NCBI GenBank assembly: GCA_963854735.1
Contig: OY978109.1
Location: 248,001-312,000, forward strand
DNA length: 64,000 bases
Direction: 5' to 3'
Source: Marvania coccoides
Taxonomy: Eukaryota; Chlorophyta; Trebouxiophyceae; Chlorellales; Chlorellaceae
Positions 32,822 through 42,335 of this stretch are shown in pieces (positions within the stretch are counted from its first letter, which is position 1; the number at the start of each line of letters is the position of its first letter). The notes under the pieces were generated by a model, which worked only from the letters and a program-made list of their open reading frames with translations, was not told where the DNA came from and made no database searches. The position numbers and the translations under genes are program-made.

Positions 32822-33341
32822 TCCCTCCAACCCCACCACCGCCACCACCACCAGCGGCAGCAGCAGCAGCAGCCAGAGGCGGGGGCTTGGGACGAGCGCG
32901 CCCTGCAGCAGCAGGAGGCCGAAGGAAGGCGGCAGCAGCGCCAGACCCTGCGGCACACGAAACAGCACGAGGTCTGGAGGGAGCAGCAGGGGCAGCAGCA
33001 GGGACTGGAGCGGCAGCGGCAGGCGCGGGGCGGCGGTCGGCCAGCGAGGGCCCCCCTAACGCGCAAAAGCGGCGCGGAGAAGGGGGTGCACCGTCACGGG
33101 AGGGAGGGCGCTTCTTGAGGGGATGGGGGATGGCAGAAGAATGAGCGCGGGAAGTGGGGTCCAGCTCCTGGAGGTGGGCAGCGTGGTAGTCGCCGTGGTA
33201 CACCGCATGGCGGCGCTCCCCCTCGTCCTCTTGCATCCTGTAGAGTGACAGCGGCTTGGCGCAATGGTTGCCGCGGAGAAGGCCATTGGAATCAAATTGC
33301 TTTTTCCGCAAAGCAGCCAGCACCCGCTGCTCCTTCTGCTA
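32697..33341 (-). pseudogene. Possible coding remnant across the inverted repeat
   Basis: Open from a possible acceptor near 33341 to 32697. Before the arm it reads QRVLAALRKKQFDSNGLLRG and SLYRMQEDEGERRHAVYHG, which look like real protein. The arm gives HAAHLQELDP and a Lys/Pro/Arg-rich stretch, and the spacer gives poly-Ala/poly-Gly. The left arm then repeats the same sequence backwards, so no sensible protein can continue. Comparing arms, most differences change amino acids, which argues against selection. I do not recognise the parent gene. Confidence 0.3.
32955..33209 (-). repeat. Inverted repeat, right arm (255 bp)
   Basis: Reverse complement of the left arm, separated from it by a 133-bp spacer (32822-32954). 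The spacer is itself related to 31945-32100. On the minus strand the right arm is continuous with an open frame reaching 33341. Confidence 0.9.
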
Positions 33342-33821
33342 GCTGTAAGCCAGAAAGAAAAAAATACGAAGAGCAGAAACTTGGGAGAAACTTTCTCACC
33401 AAAAAAAATCCAAGTTCCTCCTGTTTTGTTTTTTTTTTTTAATTTTTACATTGAATTAAGATAAACAAACGGGAACTGCTTGCTTTTTGCACAGGCAGGC
33501 ACTTTTACTTTGAGATTTCTCTGCATTTTTTTATATTTTTTTTGGAGTTCTCGTGCTGCCATCAACGAGGGCATCACCGTGATCAAGGATTAAAAAAAAG
33601 GGTGGGTGATTGTTTTAGCCTTGCCTGCAGCTCTTTGTTTTCAAATCTGAATTCCATCTTTGCATCCTGTCTATCTCCTAAGCTTTTTGCGCATGCTTAC
33701 GCCCTTCACAGCCCGATTTTGGATCTATTCCGCATCTAACTAACTCGCGACGATCGCCTCCAAGTCCTGAGTTCATTTTTTTTTTTTTCATCCCTGCACC
33801 GCAGACTCACACCAAAGCTAC
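33342..33821. other. Intergenic, pyrimidine-rich
   Basis: T-rich sequence upstream of the DPY30-motif gene. It may contain a 5' UTR intron whose acceptor is the CACCGCAG just before 33805. Nothing else is supported. Confidence 0.4.
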
Positions 33822-34323
33822 ATGGCCACCACCGAGGAAGCGATGCCTCAGGCTCCTGCCGAGCAGCCCGCTGCCCCTGCTGAGAAGCCTGCCGAGGCCC
33901 CTGCTGCTGCGCCCGAGGCCAAGCCCGCTGTGGAAAAGAACGCCACTGCCGCTGAGCCTCCTGCCGCGCCTGCTGCCGCAGCCGCCCCTTCAGCGGCCGC
34001 CCCCGCCCCCGCTGGAACCCCCGCCACCAAGGAGCCAGGCGTCCGCCAGTACCTGGAAAGCTCAGGCGAGTAGGAAAAAAAACAATTTATTCTTATGGAA
34101 AACGTGTTTTCGGACTCCTCTCTTTTTCCTGATCTATAATAAATAAATGTCTTTCTTTTCCTGTGCAGTGGTGCCCATTCTGATGCAGGGCATGCAGGCT
34201 CTGGTGAAGGAGAGGCCCGACGACCCTGTGGGATGGATTGCCGATTTTTTGCAGAAAAACAACCCTAAAAAGAGGAAGGCTGAGACGGCGGCGGTGGTGG
34301 AGGCTGACGCGCCGGCGTCGTGA
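33822..34323 (+). CDS. DPY30-motif protein
   Basis: Two exons: 33822-34065 and 34169-34323 (132 aa). The C-terminal half is a DPY-30 dimerisation motif: RQYLESSVVPILMQGMQ, ALVKERPDDPVGWIADFL. It is followed by a basic NPKKRKAE nuclear-signal-like stretch. The N-terminal 75 residues are almost pure Ala/Pro/Glu/Lys. DPY30 docks on helices in Set1/COMPASS histone methyltransferase and, in ciliates and algae, on flagellar radial-spoke proteins. The basic stretch makes the nuclear role more likely here. The intron begins with GC (AGCTCAG then GCGAGT); the nearest GT would break the frame and the motif. Two TGTAA signals at 34396 and 34402 fit an algal polyadenylation site. Confidence 0.92.
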
Positions 34324-34986
34324 GCCAATCCACACATCCTGATTTTTGTTTAAAAAAAGAAAAGAATGTGGTGGCACGGGCCCTTTTCTATAATTTGTAA
34401 TTGTAAAAAAGGAAAATGAGTTTGAGGGACAACCGTGCATGAGGTCAGAAGCAAGAGAGGCGTGTTTATTATGCCAGATAGGCCTTCATTGCTTTCTTAT
34501 CAGCTTTCAGTGTGCTCATTTTTTCTGCTGAATTTTTTGGAAAGGAAACGAAAGCTGGGAAATGAAGCACGGATGAATCGGTGTAGAATGCTGTGATTAA
34601 TGGAGAGATACATTATGGCCCAGCTCGGCAGGAGGAGAGAAAACTTTTCCACCACAGACGCTTCCTCACGCGAAAGGAGAACGCAACTCTTTTCGTACCA
34701 AGTCCGCGCCGATTGTATTTTGGATAGAATTTTACATTTCATATACCCTTTTTTCGAGCTTTTGAATTATAAATACTGCTCAAAAGCGTTTGTGAATTCT
34801 CTCAAAAGCATTTCACCCCCACACTTGTCACGCCGGCCCGAGGAAAGAAAGCAGCTTTAGCCCCCAGCAGCCCAGTTCTTCGCCTCCCAACCGATGTGAC
34901 CCATGTGAACGAAGGTGGGAACTCAGTGACGGATTTATGTTGCTTTCGAAAAATAAAAGAGTTGGTCAAACTTCTTCCGCCCTGTC
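34324..34986. other. Intergenic, no gene seen
   Basis: 663 bp between DPY30 and HISN2 with 3' UTR at the left (TGTAA near 34396) and promoter at the right. Open frames are AT-rich and featureless. Confidence 0.5.
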
Positions 34987-36350
34987 ATGCAATTTCTACG
35001 ACTACGCTCGTGCATTAAAGCGTTTCAATTTGCATTGTTAAATATGCAGCAAACTCTGGCGCGCCCTGCGGCCCCCATGGCCGCAATTCGCTCACACAAT
35101 ATTCATCATCGCATGTCTTTAGCGGCCTGGAGCCTTGGCCATCGGTCCATCAGCGGACGCGCACCAAGCAATCCCATAAAATCACATAGAATTGGAGTGC
35201 GTGCGGCAGCAGCAGCAGTGCTACCCGAGAGTGAAGTCGAACAGATGTCGAGCTTTCTGGACAGCTTGAAGTGGGACACCAGCGGCCTGGTGGTGGCCAT
35301 CGCGCAGCACGTAGACACCGGGGAGGTTCTCATGCAGGCCTTCGCTGACCGCAGCGCCGTTAACGAGACTCTGCAGACCGGGTAAGAGCACCCCCCCGCC
35401 CGCCCCAATAAATCACTGCCACTGCTCCTCTGTAATTTCTACCCACCCCCACTAGCGCATTTCTTTCACATTTTTCCCCATTCAAACGCACCTCAGTATG
35501 GCGACGTTCTACTCTCGGTCCCGAAAGGGGCGGTGGTGCAAGGGAGAGACCTCTGGGCACTTTATTAAGGTCATTGACGTCTTTATGGATTGTGATCGAG
35601 ATTCTATAATCTACCTCTCTGAGCCTATCGGCCCTGCCTGCCACACCAACGCCCCCACCTGCTACTTCACCCAAATCAGCCTCCCCAGCGACGAGGGCGC
35701 GCTTTTGGAGGCAGGGGAGCACACCTCCAGGTAAGAAGAGGAAAACATCATTAATTTCAGTACCGAAAATGACTGCTGTACAGCTCATTTTTCGGTAATT
35801 GTATCATTGCTGGATTGCAGTTTTTACTATTGTATTTGTGCTATTATTCAATGCAGAGAGAACTCGCCCATGACCACTCTCTTTGCTCTCGAGAGGACCA
35901 TTGAGGAGCGGAGGACTGCGGCGGCGCAGCCAGGGGCCAAGCCATCGTGGACGGCCAAGCTACTTTCGGACCCGGAGCTGCTCTGCAAGAAGATCCGAGA
36001 AGAGGCGGGGGAGCTGTGTGAAACGTGGGAGAAGCAGGAAGGAAAGGAACGGGCTGCGTCAGAAGCGGCAGATTTGATTTACCACGCCATGGTGATGCTG
36101 AACGTGAGTTAAACATGCCAAGGGCCCTTTTGTTAATACACAAGTTGTTTCTTAATGCGAGGCTCCTTTTATTAGTCGAATGCAGTAGGAAGTTGCAAAT
36201 AGAAAAAAAAATGTGGTTTTTATTTTTTGCCTCGGTTTCGGTGTGCAGGTGCAAGGGGTGAAGCTTGAGGACGTGAGTGCGGTGCTGAGGTCGCGGTTTG
36301 GCACCAGCGGAATCGACGAGAAGGCGGGACGCAAGCCCAAGGCAGTATGA
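34987..36350 (+). CDS. HISN2: Histidine biosynthesis bifunctional protein (phosphoribosyl-AMP cyclohydrolase / phosphoribosyl-ATP pyrophosphohydrolase), plastid
   Basis: Four exons: 34987-35381, 35497-35730, 35857-36103, 36249-36350 (325 aa). It carries out steps 2 and 3 of histidine synthesis. The first 70 or so residues are a basic, Ser/Ala-rich transit peptide. The HisI-like domain (about 85-200) has DTGEVLMQAFADRSAVNETL, SRSRKGRWCKGETSGHF and the metal-binding CDRDSIIYL with GPACHTNAPTCY. The HisE-like domain (about 212-310) has LFALERTIEERR, LCKKIREEAGELCE and SEAADLIYHAMVMLN, the MazG-type metal site. The fusion order is that of plant HISN2. Several ATGs lie near the start; the first in the frame is used. 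A TGTAA at 36441 fits a polyadenylation signal. Confidence 0.96.
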
Positions 36351-36581
36351 GAAGAAAGAGATGGTGGAAAGTGTTGGCGGGGCAGGGAGTGAGTGGAGAG
36401 TGCACAGTAAGATTATTGAACGATACTGGTGTTTAAATATTGTAATTGCGTGGTAGAGCCAAGCAAGGAGCAGAGAGGATCGTCAGCGGAAAGAGCAAAT
36501 TTATATATCACCTTACGGACTCTATTTTCGTACAGCGATATTGTTTTGAATCAAATTTTTTTTAGATCAACTGTTTTTTTT

Positions 36582-37270
36582 TTAACATCGAAATTGTATT
36601 GACATTGGAAAAGTCTCATGGCTTCCAGTGCGAGAACCATTTTTTTGCACCGGCGGACTGACGTCTAGACCCCGGTGCAGCGCCTCCCCCTGCTCTCCGC
36701 CCTCCATTCCAGCCATCAACCGCGCCTTGGCGCCCTCCCCAGATCCCTCATCAGTCGCCAGGTAGTCAGAGCGGGCAGAAACCCTATCACCTCTAGGCCC
36801 CAGCACACCCTGCCCGCCGCCCGCTTGAACGTCTGAGCCCACCGCTCCCAGCGCCTGCGGCTCCTCTTCGGGGCCCGCCACGGCGTGGGTGCGCGGCAGG
36901 AGGCCGGTTTGGGAGGCTGAAGCACCGCTGGAAGGCCACTCGGTGCCCTCCACGGTGGCAGAGGCGGGGTCGTCTCCCACCTCCTGGCCTTTAATAACAA
37001 TGTGGAAATGGAAGTAGCATGATTGATGTTTTGAAGGAGCAGAATAAGCACAAATTTTAGAAAAATAAAACAGAACAAATCAGTCTGCTGGCCTGCAGCG
37101 CTGGGCTTGAGGCTCTCCGGGTCCTTGCGCTGCACCCATTCGGGGTCAGTGGGCTTGTAATTCGTGCTATAGGCCAGGTCAGCCGCGGTTTTGGCGTCCT
37201 CCATGCCTTGGATGTTTGTGCCACCGAGGCTCTCAGCAATGAGGCCTCGTTTGCCCTCCTTTGACTCCAT
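36582..37270 (-). CDS. Unknown protein, about 200 aa, two exons
   Basis: Exon 1 starts at the ATG at 37270 and gives ESLGGTNIQGMEDAKTAADL, then STNYKPTDPEWVQRKDPESL. Exon 2 is open from about 36997 to a stop at 36582 and gives EVGDDPASATVEGTEWP followed by Gly/Glu/Ala-rich sequence. The two frames join only if the donor is a GC after GCTGCAG (exon 1 ending about 37100) and the acceptor is the AAAG before GCCAGGAGG, or if exon 1 ends earlier at TGG-GTGCAG. The junction is therefore uncertain. The sequence is hydrophilic with no membrane segment. I recognise no family. Confidence 0.5.
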
Positions 37271-37555
37271 TTTAATGGCGTTTGGTTATTTGGGGTTTCA
37301 AATCAAATGCAGAGCAGAAAGTGGAGAAGAAACAGAGAGAGATGAGGCCACGAAGCCAGCTAGAAGCTGAAGGCCACAGAGGCTTCATATTTTTCCTCTA
37401 TTCTCAGCAGCACCCAATCATTGATACGATCCTTCATTACTTTTCGTTCTTAAATCTTCGCGTTTGTATTTATATCCGAAGAGCTTGTTTCAAACACGGT
37501 TGAATTGTGAAGAAATTTCAAAAAAAAACATTTCAGAAAAAATATCAAATGCCTC

Positions 37556-39325
37556 TCAAGCTGCCGGCTTTTGCCCTTCATCAATTTCCGCTCCTCTCCC
37601 GTCAGTCTCCTTTCCCGCTGCGTCGCTTATGTCTTTAAAAGACATCGTCGCCGAGCCCCGCTTGGCTGCCTTTCTTTGGGTCGGATCTGGCGCCCACCCT
37701 GCATTCAGAATAACCAATAATTAATGCATCTTATAAAAACATGAAAAGCATCGATGGTTGAAAATGGGAGGTGAAAACGGCATCTTTAATGAAATGACTG
37801 CGGCAATTATTTTATTCTAGTTTCACCTGTCATATAAACCACTTGATATGTGGCTGGAACGCTGCCACCCTCATCTTCACCCCCAAACAGCGCAGTATAC
37901 GCCGCCGCCGCCGCCAGCGCGGTATCCCTGGGCAGCATCTCCCGCCGCTGCAGCAGGGCGTTGCTCTCCGCCATGCTCCGTAAGTGGCTTACTAATCCTA
38001 ATACGTCAGGGTAATGCACAGTAATATCATCCAAGTCTACCGTAGGTATCGCCAGCCCCGCGCGCGTCATCAGATTGCCTGCATCCCGCACCTAAATAAG
38101 CGAAAGGGCAGGATTTATTAAATTGCGTTTTCTTATACGGATTCTAGAGGCTAGGCCCCTATTAAAGGGGGCATGCTGTAACAGATTCGTATTTCAGATT
38201 CCGTGCCGCACCTGAACCAGTGGTGAAGTCCGGGGGGATACTCCGCCCTCCCTCTCTTGCTGCGCCAAAGTGCAGGCAATGCGCAGCTCCTGCAGGGTAG
38301 TACCTCCCAGCATGGCACCCAGGAAGAGGCCGTCTGGGCGCAGCGCGAAGCGGCACTGCGCCACCATACCCTGTTTGGGGGGAAATCGAGTGCAAGAATT
38401 AAATTGAAGCTTTGATTCTGAAACGAATGCACTACTCCGAATTAAAGTAATGGGGAGAGTGTGTGGCCAGCTGTAGCCTTGAAGCACGGGCTCAGTGCAG
38501 CAAGATCGTTCGCCAGCCATCGATAAAAATAACATTATTTTATTTTCTTCCAGGGTTTAACCGCTGCAGCACAGCTCTGCCGCGCAGCTTCTATCCCAGA
38601 AGCAGTGGATGAGTGGCACAATCAAGAGGAAAATAAGGGGTAAGCTCACCGGTGCGTCGTTGACCCAATGGAGCCCCAGGCAGCTGAAGACAACTGCAGT
38701 GGAAAATAATTAATTCAATATTTTTTTGTGTAAATTCTTCATAAAAATCACATACAGTATATCCTTACCATCGTACTGGCCAGGCTCCACTGGCAGCAGC
38801 TCCCTGGCTGGGTCAGCCAACAGAAACTCCGCTTCCTTCACCGCTGCCTCCAATCCGCCTTTTCTTTCTTCTTCCCACGTCCTCCGCGCCCTTTCAAGCA
38901 TCCCTTGGGACGAGTCCACCACGGTGGCGCATTCTACCCCGCCCCTGCCCCCACGCAGCATGCGCAGCATGTGAATCCCGGCACCACCAACAATCAATGC
39001 TTTAGGAAAGGCTCGAGTGCAGTCCTCCATGCGTTCCACCAGCCGAGAGGCGACCTCGTCGGCCAGAGGGTCAGGCTCGGCGGGAGCCAGCGCCGCCCTG
39101 CCCCTGTGCGCAGCCTTCAACAAACTGCGAGAAAAAGAGAGGCAGTGAAGAAAAATAACGAGATATGGGTAGGAGAGGGAGGTGCAAGGACGCTTGCGCA
39201 AGAGAACTTGAATTGAGGGGTTCATACCCGTCGAATATTTCCATCTGAGCCCCTGGCGAGGCTGTAGATTGCTGCTGGATCGCTGCGGAGGTCGCCAGTC
39301 GCCTCAACTGCGAAAGTCGCTGCAT
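37556..39325 (-). CDS. NDUFAF5: NDUFAF5-type methyltransferase (complex I assembly)
   Basis: Six exons on the minus strand: 39325-39228, 39124-38769, 38693-38650, 38370-38212, 38091-37827, 37698-37556 (354 aa). NDUFAF5 hydroxylates an arginine of complex I subunit NDUFS7 in the mitochondrial matrix and has a methyltransferase fold. A basic presequence ([15 protein letters not shown]) is followed by the SAM-type fold ([31 protein letters not shown]). Diagnostic blocks are [91 protein letters not shown] and [11 protein letters not shown]. It follows the human enzyme block for block with the same spacing. It is in tandem with the unknown gene to its left. Confidence 0.96.
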
Positions 39326-40137
39326 TGTGCTGGTTGATATGTTGTTTGGGACGAGAAAAACAACGAATTAAATAAAATATAAAGCAATGGCTTTCAAAAA
39401 TGACGAACAAACTCCTTCAAAGGAAACTCAAAATCACTCCGTTGAATACATCATTTTATTTATGTATAATGTGTATCATGATTTTAGCGTGGCGATGCAT
39501 ATTAATAACGCATATTGATTTCAAATCAAGTGGTTTCCCGATTTTTCGATCACTTTATGTCCCATGTTTACTGCTTTTCAGCTGAATGAGTCAATTTAGT
39601 AATGTTAACAGCACGTTTTAAATTTGTAGGGCGGTGCAAGCGCAGCTTAGCATTGATTTTTACCTGGACGACTGCCACCGCCAGTTGCAGCCCAGCAAAA
39701 AATCGCAAACATTCCTTCCGATAAAAGACGTCAGGTAGCATATGCACCTCTGCAAACTCAAGTTCTATTGTGGCATCAGTTAATCGATGTAGCTTTACAA
39801 AAAGTTGCGCCACCTTACGGTGCACCCAACAGCAGTGGTAGGTTGAAAACCAGTAAAAGAGAATAATTGAGAAGGAAATAATTGATTTCGTTGGTTGGAT
39901 GCAAAGAGAAATGAAGAGTATGCGGAGTACACTGAGATAGAAGAACATCATATCCAAACTGGAGAAGAAATGTGGCGTCCGGAGTTCATGCAAAGGGAAA
40001 AACATTGAAGTCAACAGCGTAGGAGTAATTTCAATTGTGAGGGACCTGGGGGGAAAAGAGGGGATGTCAATCAACGCCATTAATATTGTGGCTGTTCATG
40101 CTTTTAGTTTCTTTCTTTCTTTCTCTCCCCTTCCGCT
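39326..40137. other. Intergenic; one long AT-rich ORF, not supported
   Basis: 812 bp between NDUFAF5 and the desaturase. A 170-codon frame on the minus strand (39568-40080) has no recognisable domain and no codon bias. The desaturase 3' UTR must lie at the right end. Confidence 0.4.
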
Positions 40138-41441
40138 TCACATGATCCCCGCGGGCAGCGACAGCTCCCGGTCGTACAGCCAGCTGAACTTCACGTTGGT
40201 GCGCCTGCCGTTGGTCTTCTTCTTCACCTGGCGCTCCGCCAGGCGGCGGAAACGCGCCGGCAGGTTGCACAGGTACTCCTGTGCTTCCAGGCCGTCAGCG
40301 CGGAGCCCCGTCACGTTGGCAATGCCCCACCGCGCGATCAGATGCTCCATAATCTTGACGTAGTCCAGCGCGGTGTACACCCCGATGTCTTCCGCCACCG
40401 CAGCAAAGTCATCAAACAGGTTGTGCCCCGGGTTGAGGATGTCGTGCTTGCCGTCGTTCATGAAGTGCGCCGGCATGACTATCTTTTTGCGCATCATGTC
40501 GGCAAAGGCCAGCATGCCGCCGTTGGGGTCTTTGTCCAGGATGGCCTGCATTGTGCGGGTGTAGGCGGCCTCGTGGCGGGACTCGTCGGCGGCAATTGTG
40601 CCGCACATCTGGGCAAGGTTTTCGTTGCCACAGGCCTTGGCGATGCGGGCGGTGGAGCCGTGGGAGATCTTGGTGGCGCGCTCTTGGAAGGAGGTGAAGA
40701 CGAAGCAGTTGTACGGGTTGTTCTCTGCAAAAAACAAATTGTAAGAAATGAAATTTAGGAAAGAGAATACCAAAATTTGATTTATTTTAATCAAAACATG
40801 GCATTACTAGATTACTAAGGTCTCTCACCTGTCTTGGGGTCCATGCCGGTGGTGATGAGGCGCTGGATGGTGCGCTCGACCGCCTTAAGGTCAACGCGCC
40901 CGGTGCACCACAGGTACCTGTTCAGCAGGTCGCCGTGGCGGTTCTCCTCGGCGATCCACTGGCGCGTCCACTTGGCGTAGGGGTGCTGCTCGATGCCGGT
41001 CTCGTCGCGCACGCCGTCCAGCGTGTTGAGCATGGCCATGTAAGTGGGGAGGGCCTCCTCGGTGATCATGTCGCCCACCAGGCAGATGAGCAGCTCGTCG
41101 GGGAGCTCGTCGGTGAGCGCGCGCAGCTCCTTGATGTCGTCGAAGAAAGACTCCGAGGCAGGGTCGGGAAGAAAGTCGTTGGGCTGCCACATCTCGTCGA
41201 TGGGGGTGAGCAGAGGGAGGATCTGCTGGCCAAACATCCCTTTCAGGGAGTCGATGCACTCCAGAGCTTCCTTGGAGGCGGTGTGCTTGCGGATGAGGTC
41301 AGAGTTGACGACGGTGGGGCCAGGGCCGCGCTTGTGGGGGGGCACCCTGTCCACCTTGGTGGGGGCGGCGGCGGAGGAAGCACGGGTGCGGGTGCTGGAG
41401 CGGGGGGCCGCGGAGGCGTGTGCGCTGCACATGACAGACAT
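40138..41441 (-). CDS. FAB2: Stearoyl-ACP Delta9 desaturase, plastid
   Basis: Two coding exons on the minus strand: 41441-40829 and 40724-40138 (399 aa, as in plants). The soluble di-iron enzyme puts the first double bond into stearoyl-ACP in the plastid stroma. A short Ser/Ala/Arg transit peptide precedes the core. The iron ligands are intact: EENRHGD (about 165-171) and DESRHE (about 251-256), with the partner glutamates in TEEALPTY and in the long helices. ENNPYNCFVFTSFQERATKI is a family signature. An upstream intron (41443-41548, GTAAGT donor) splits an extra in-frame ATG: AAAAT joined to GATGTCTG reads Met-Met-Ser. Translation may thus start one codon earlier across the junction. Confidence 0.97.
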
Positions 41442-41559
41442 CCTGCAATTGAAAAAATAAAGTGGTGTGAGAGGCGTCAATTCAGCGTTTGCGTGCATAT
41501 GAAACGTTATAATGACTGAAGGAAGCAATCTTGCAGGCAAACTTACATTTTGAGAGCAA

Positions 41560-42335
41560 ATGACAAATTTATAATCTGTCACAGCGAGGTGATTTGCGGA
41601 GAAAATGTGCACGGTGGGGCCGGAATGACCAGCTAGGAGGCCTGGATTGGTTAAAATAGAATTAAATAGCTGCTACGCGTGTCCAACGTTGAATTGTTTC
41701 AGTGCACAAAAAACAGTCAAGTACACGTAGCCCCCCCCCAAAAAGAAAATAAAAATGAATGCCGTTAGTATCGCAAACTGCAGAAAAATGCAATTTTGGA
41801 CTGCCCTTGGCCCGCATAGAGGCTAACCTGACAGGGTAGCAGCTGTTTTTCCCTTGAGGCTGCGCCGCCATGAGCGCGAAACATTTCACGTAAATGGTCC
41901 AGAAATTCCGATTTCCTGTGCCTAACACCCCGCTCTTCTACTTCCAGGGATGCAGCCTGTTTGTTCCATTTTCTTCCGTCGCCTTTTTCTTCTAAATACA
42001 CGGTGTGCGTAAATTTCTGGAACATTTTTAAATTATTTTAGCACAAATTTGCCGTCGGCAACGCTACAATCTCATAAGAAAGGGAAATCTTTGATTGTGG
42101 TACACTAAGTAGTCATGGAAGATAAAACCAGCGAGCAGAAACAGCACCTTCTACTGGCGTCCTTCCCCTGGGGACTCTTAAATCTTATTTTTCTAAATAA
42201 GGCGAGCTAAATTATCCTCGGAGTACACTGAGCATATGTAAATGGCCGCCAGAATGGATGCAAAGAGCCTGATTTTAGGGATAGTCATTGAATTTCCACT
42301 ACTCCGACGCCTCATTCACGCGAAGGTTTGCGAAA
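41560..42335. other. Intergenic with a dispersed repeat
   Basis: About 775 bp between the desaturase promoter and the 3' end of the OXA2 gene. Apart from the repeat at 42131-42241 I see no gene. Confidence 0.5.
42131..42241. repeat. Dispersed repeat A, copy 1 (about 110 bp)
   Basis: About 80% identical to 52097-52208 in the same orientation. The core contains CTCTTAAATCTTATTTTT, an AAATAAG that can pair with CTTATTT, then CGAGC, TTATCCTCGG and TGAGCATATG. Size and the internal hairpin suggest a small non-autonomous element. No clear target-site duplication was found. Confidence 0.7.

Noticed and set aside
33548..33592. Exon-like end SRAAINEGITVIKD followed by a stop, after a T-tract
   Set aside because: Only 14 codons; no upstream exon with a matching phase could be found.
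39568..40080. 170-codon minus-strand ORF between NDUFAF5 and the desaturase
   Set aside because: AT-rich, no domain, no codon bias. A weak resemblance (AQLFV, FRK...FF) to the ankyrin-family C-terminal domain is too short to trust.
40935..41519. 194-codon plus-strand ORF opposite the desaturase
   Set aside because: Antisense shadow of a conserved enzyme exon.
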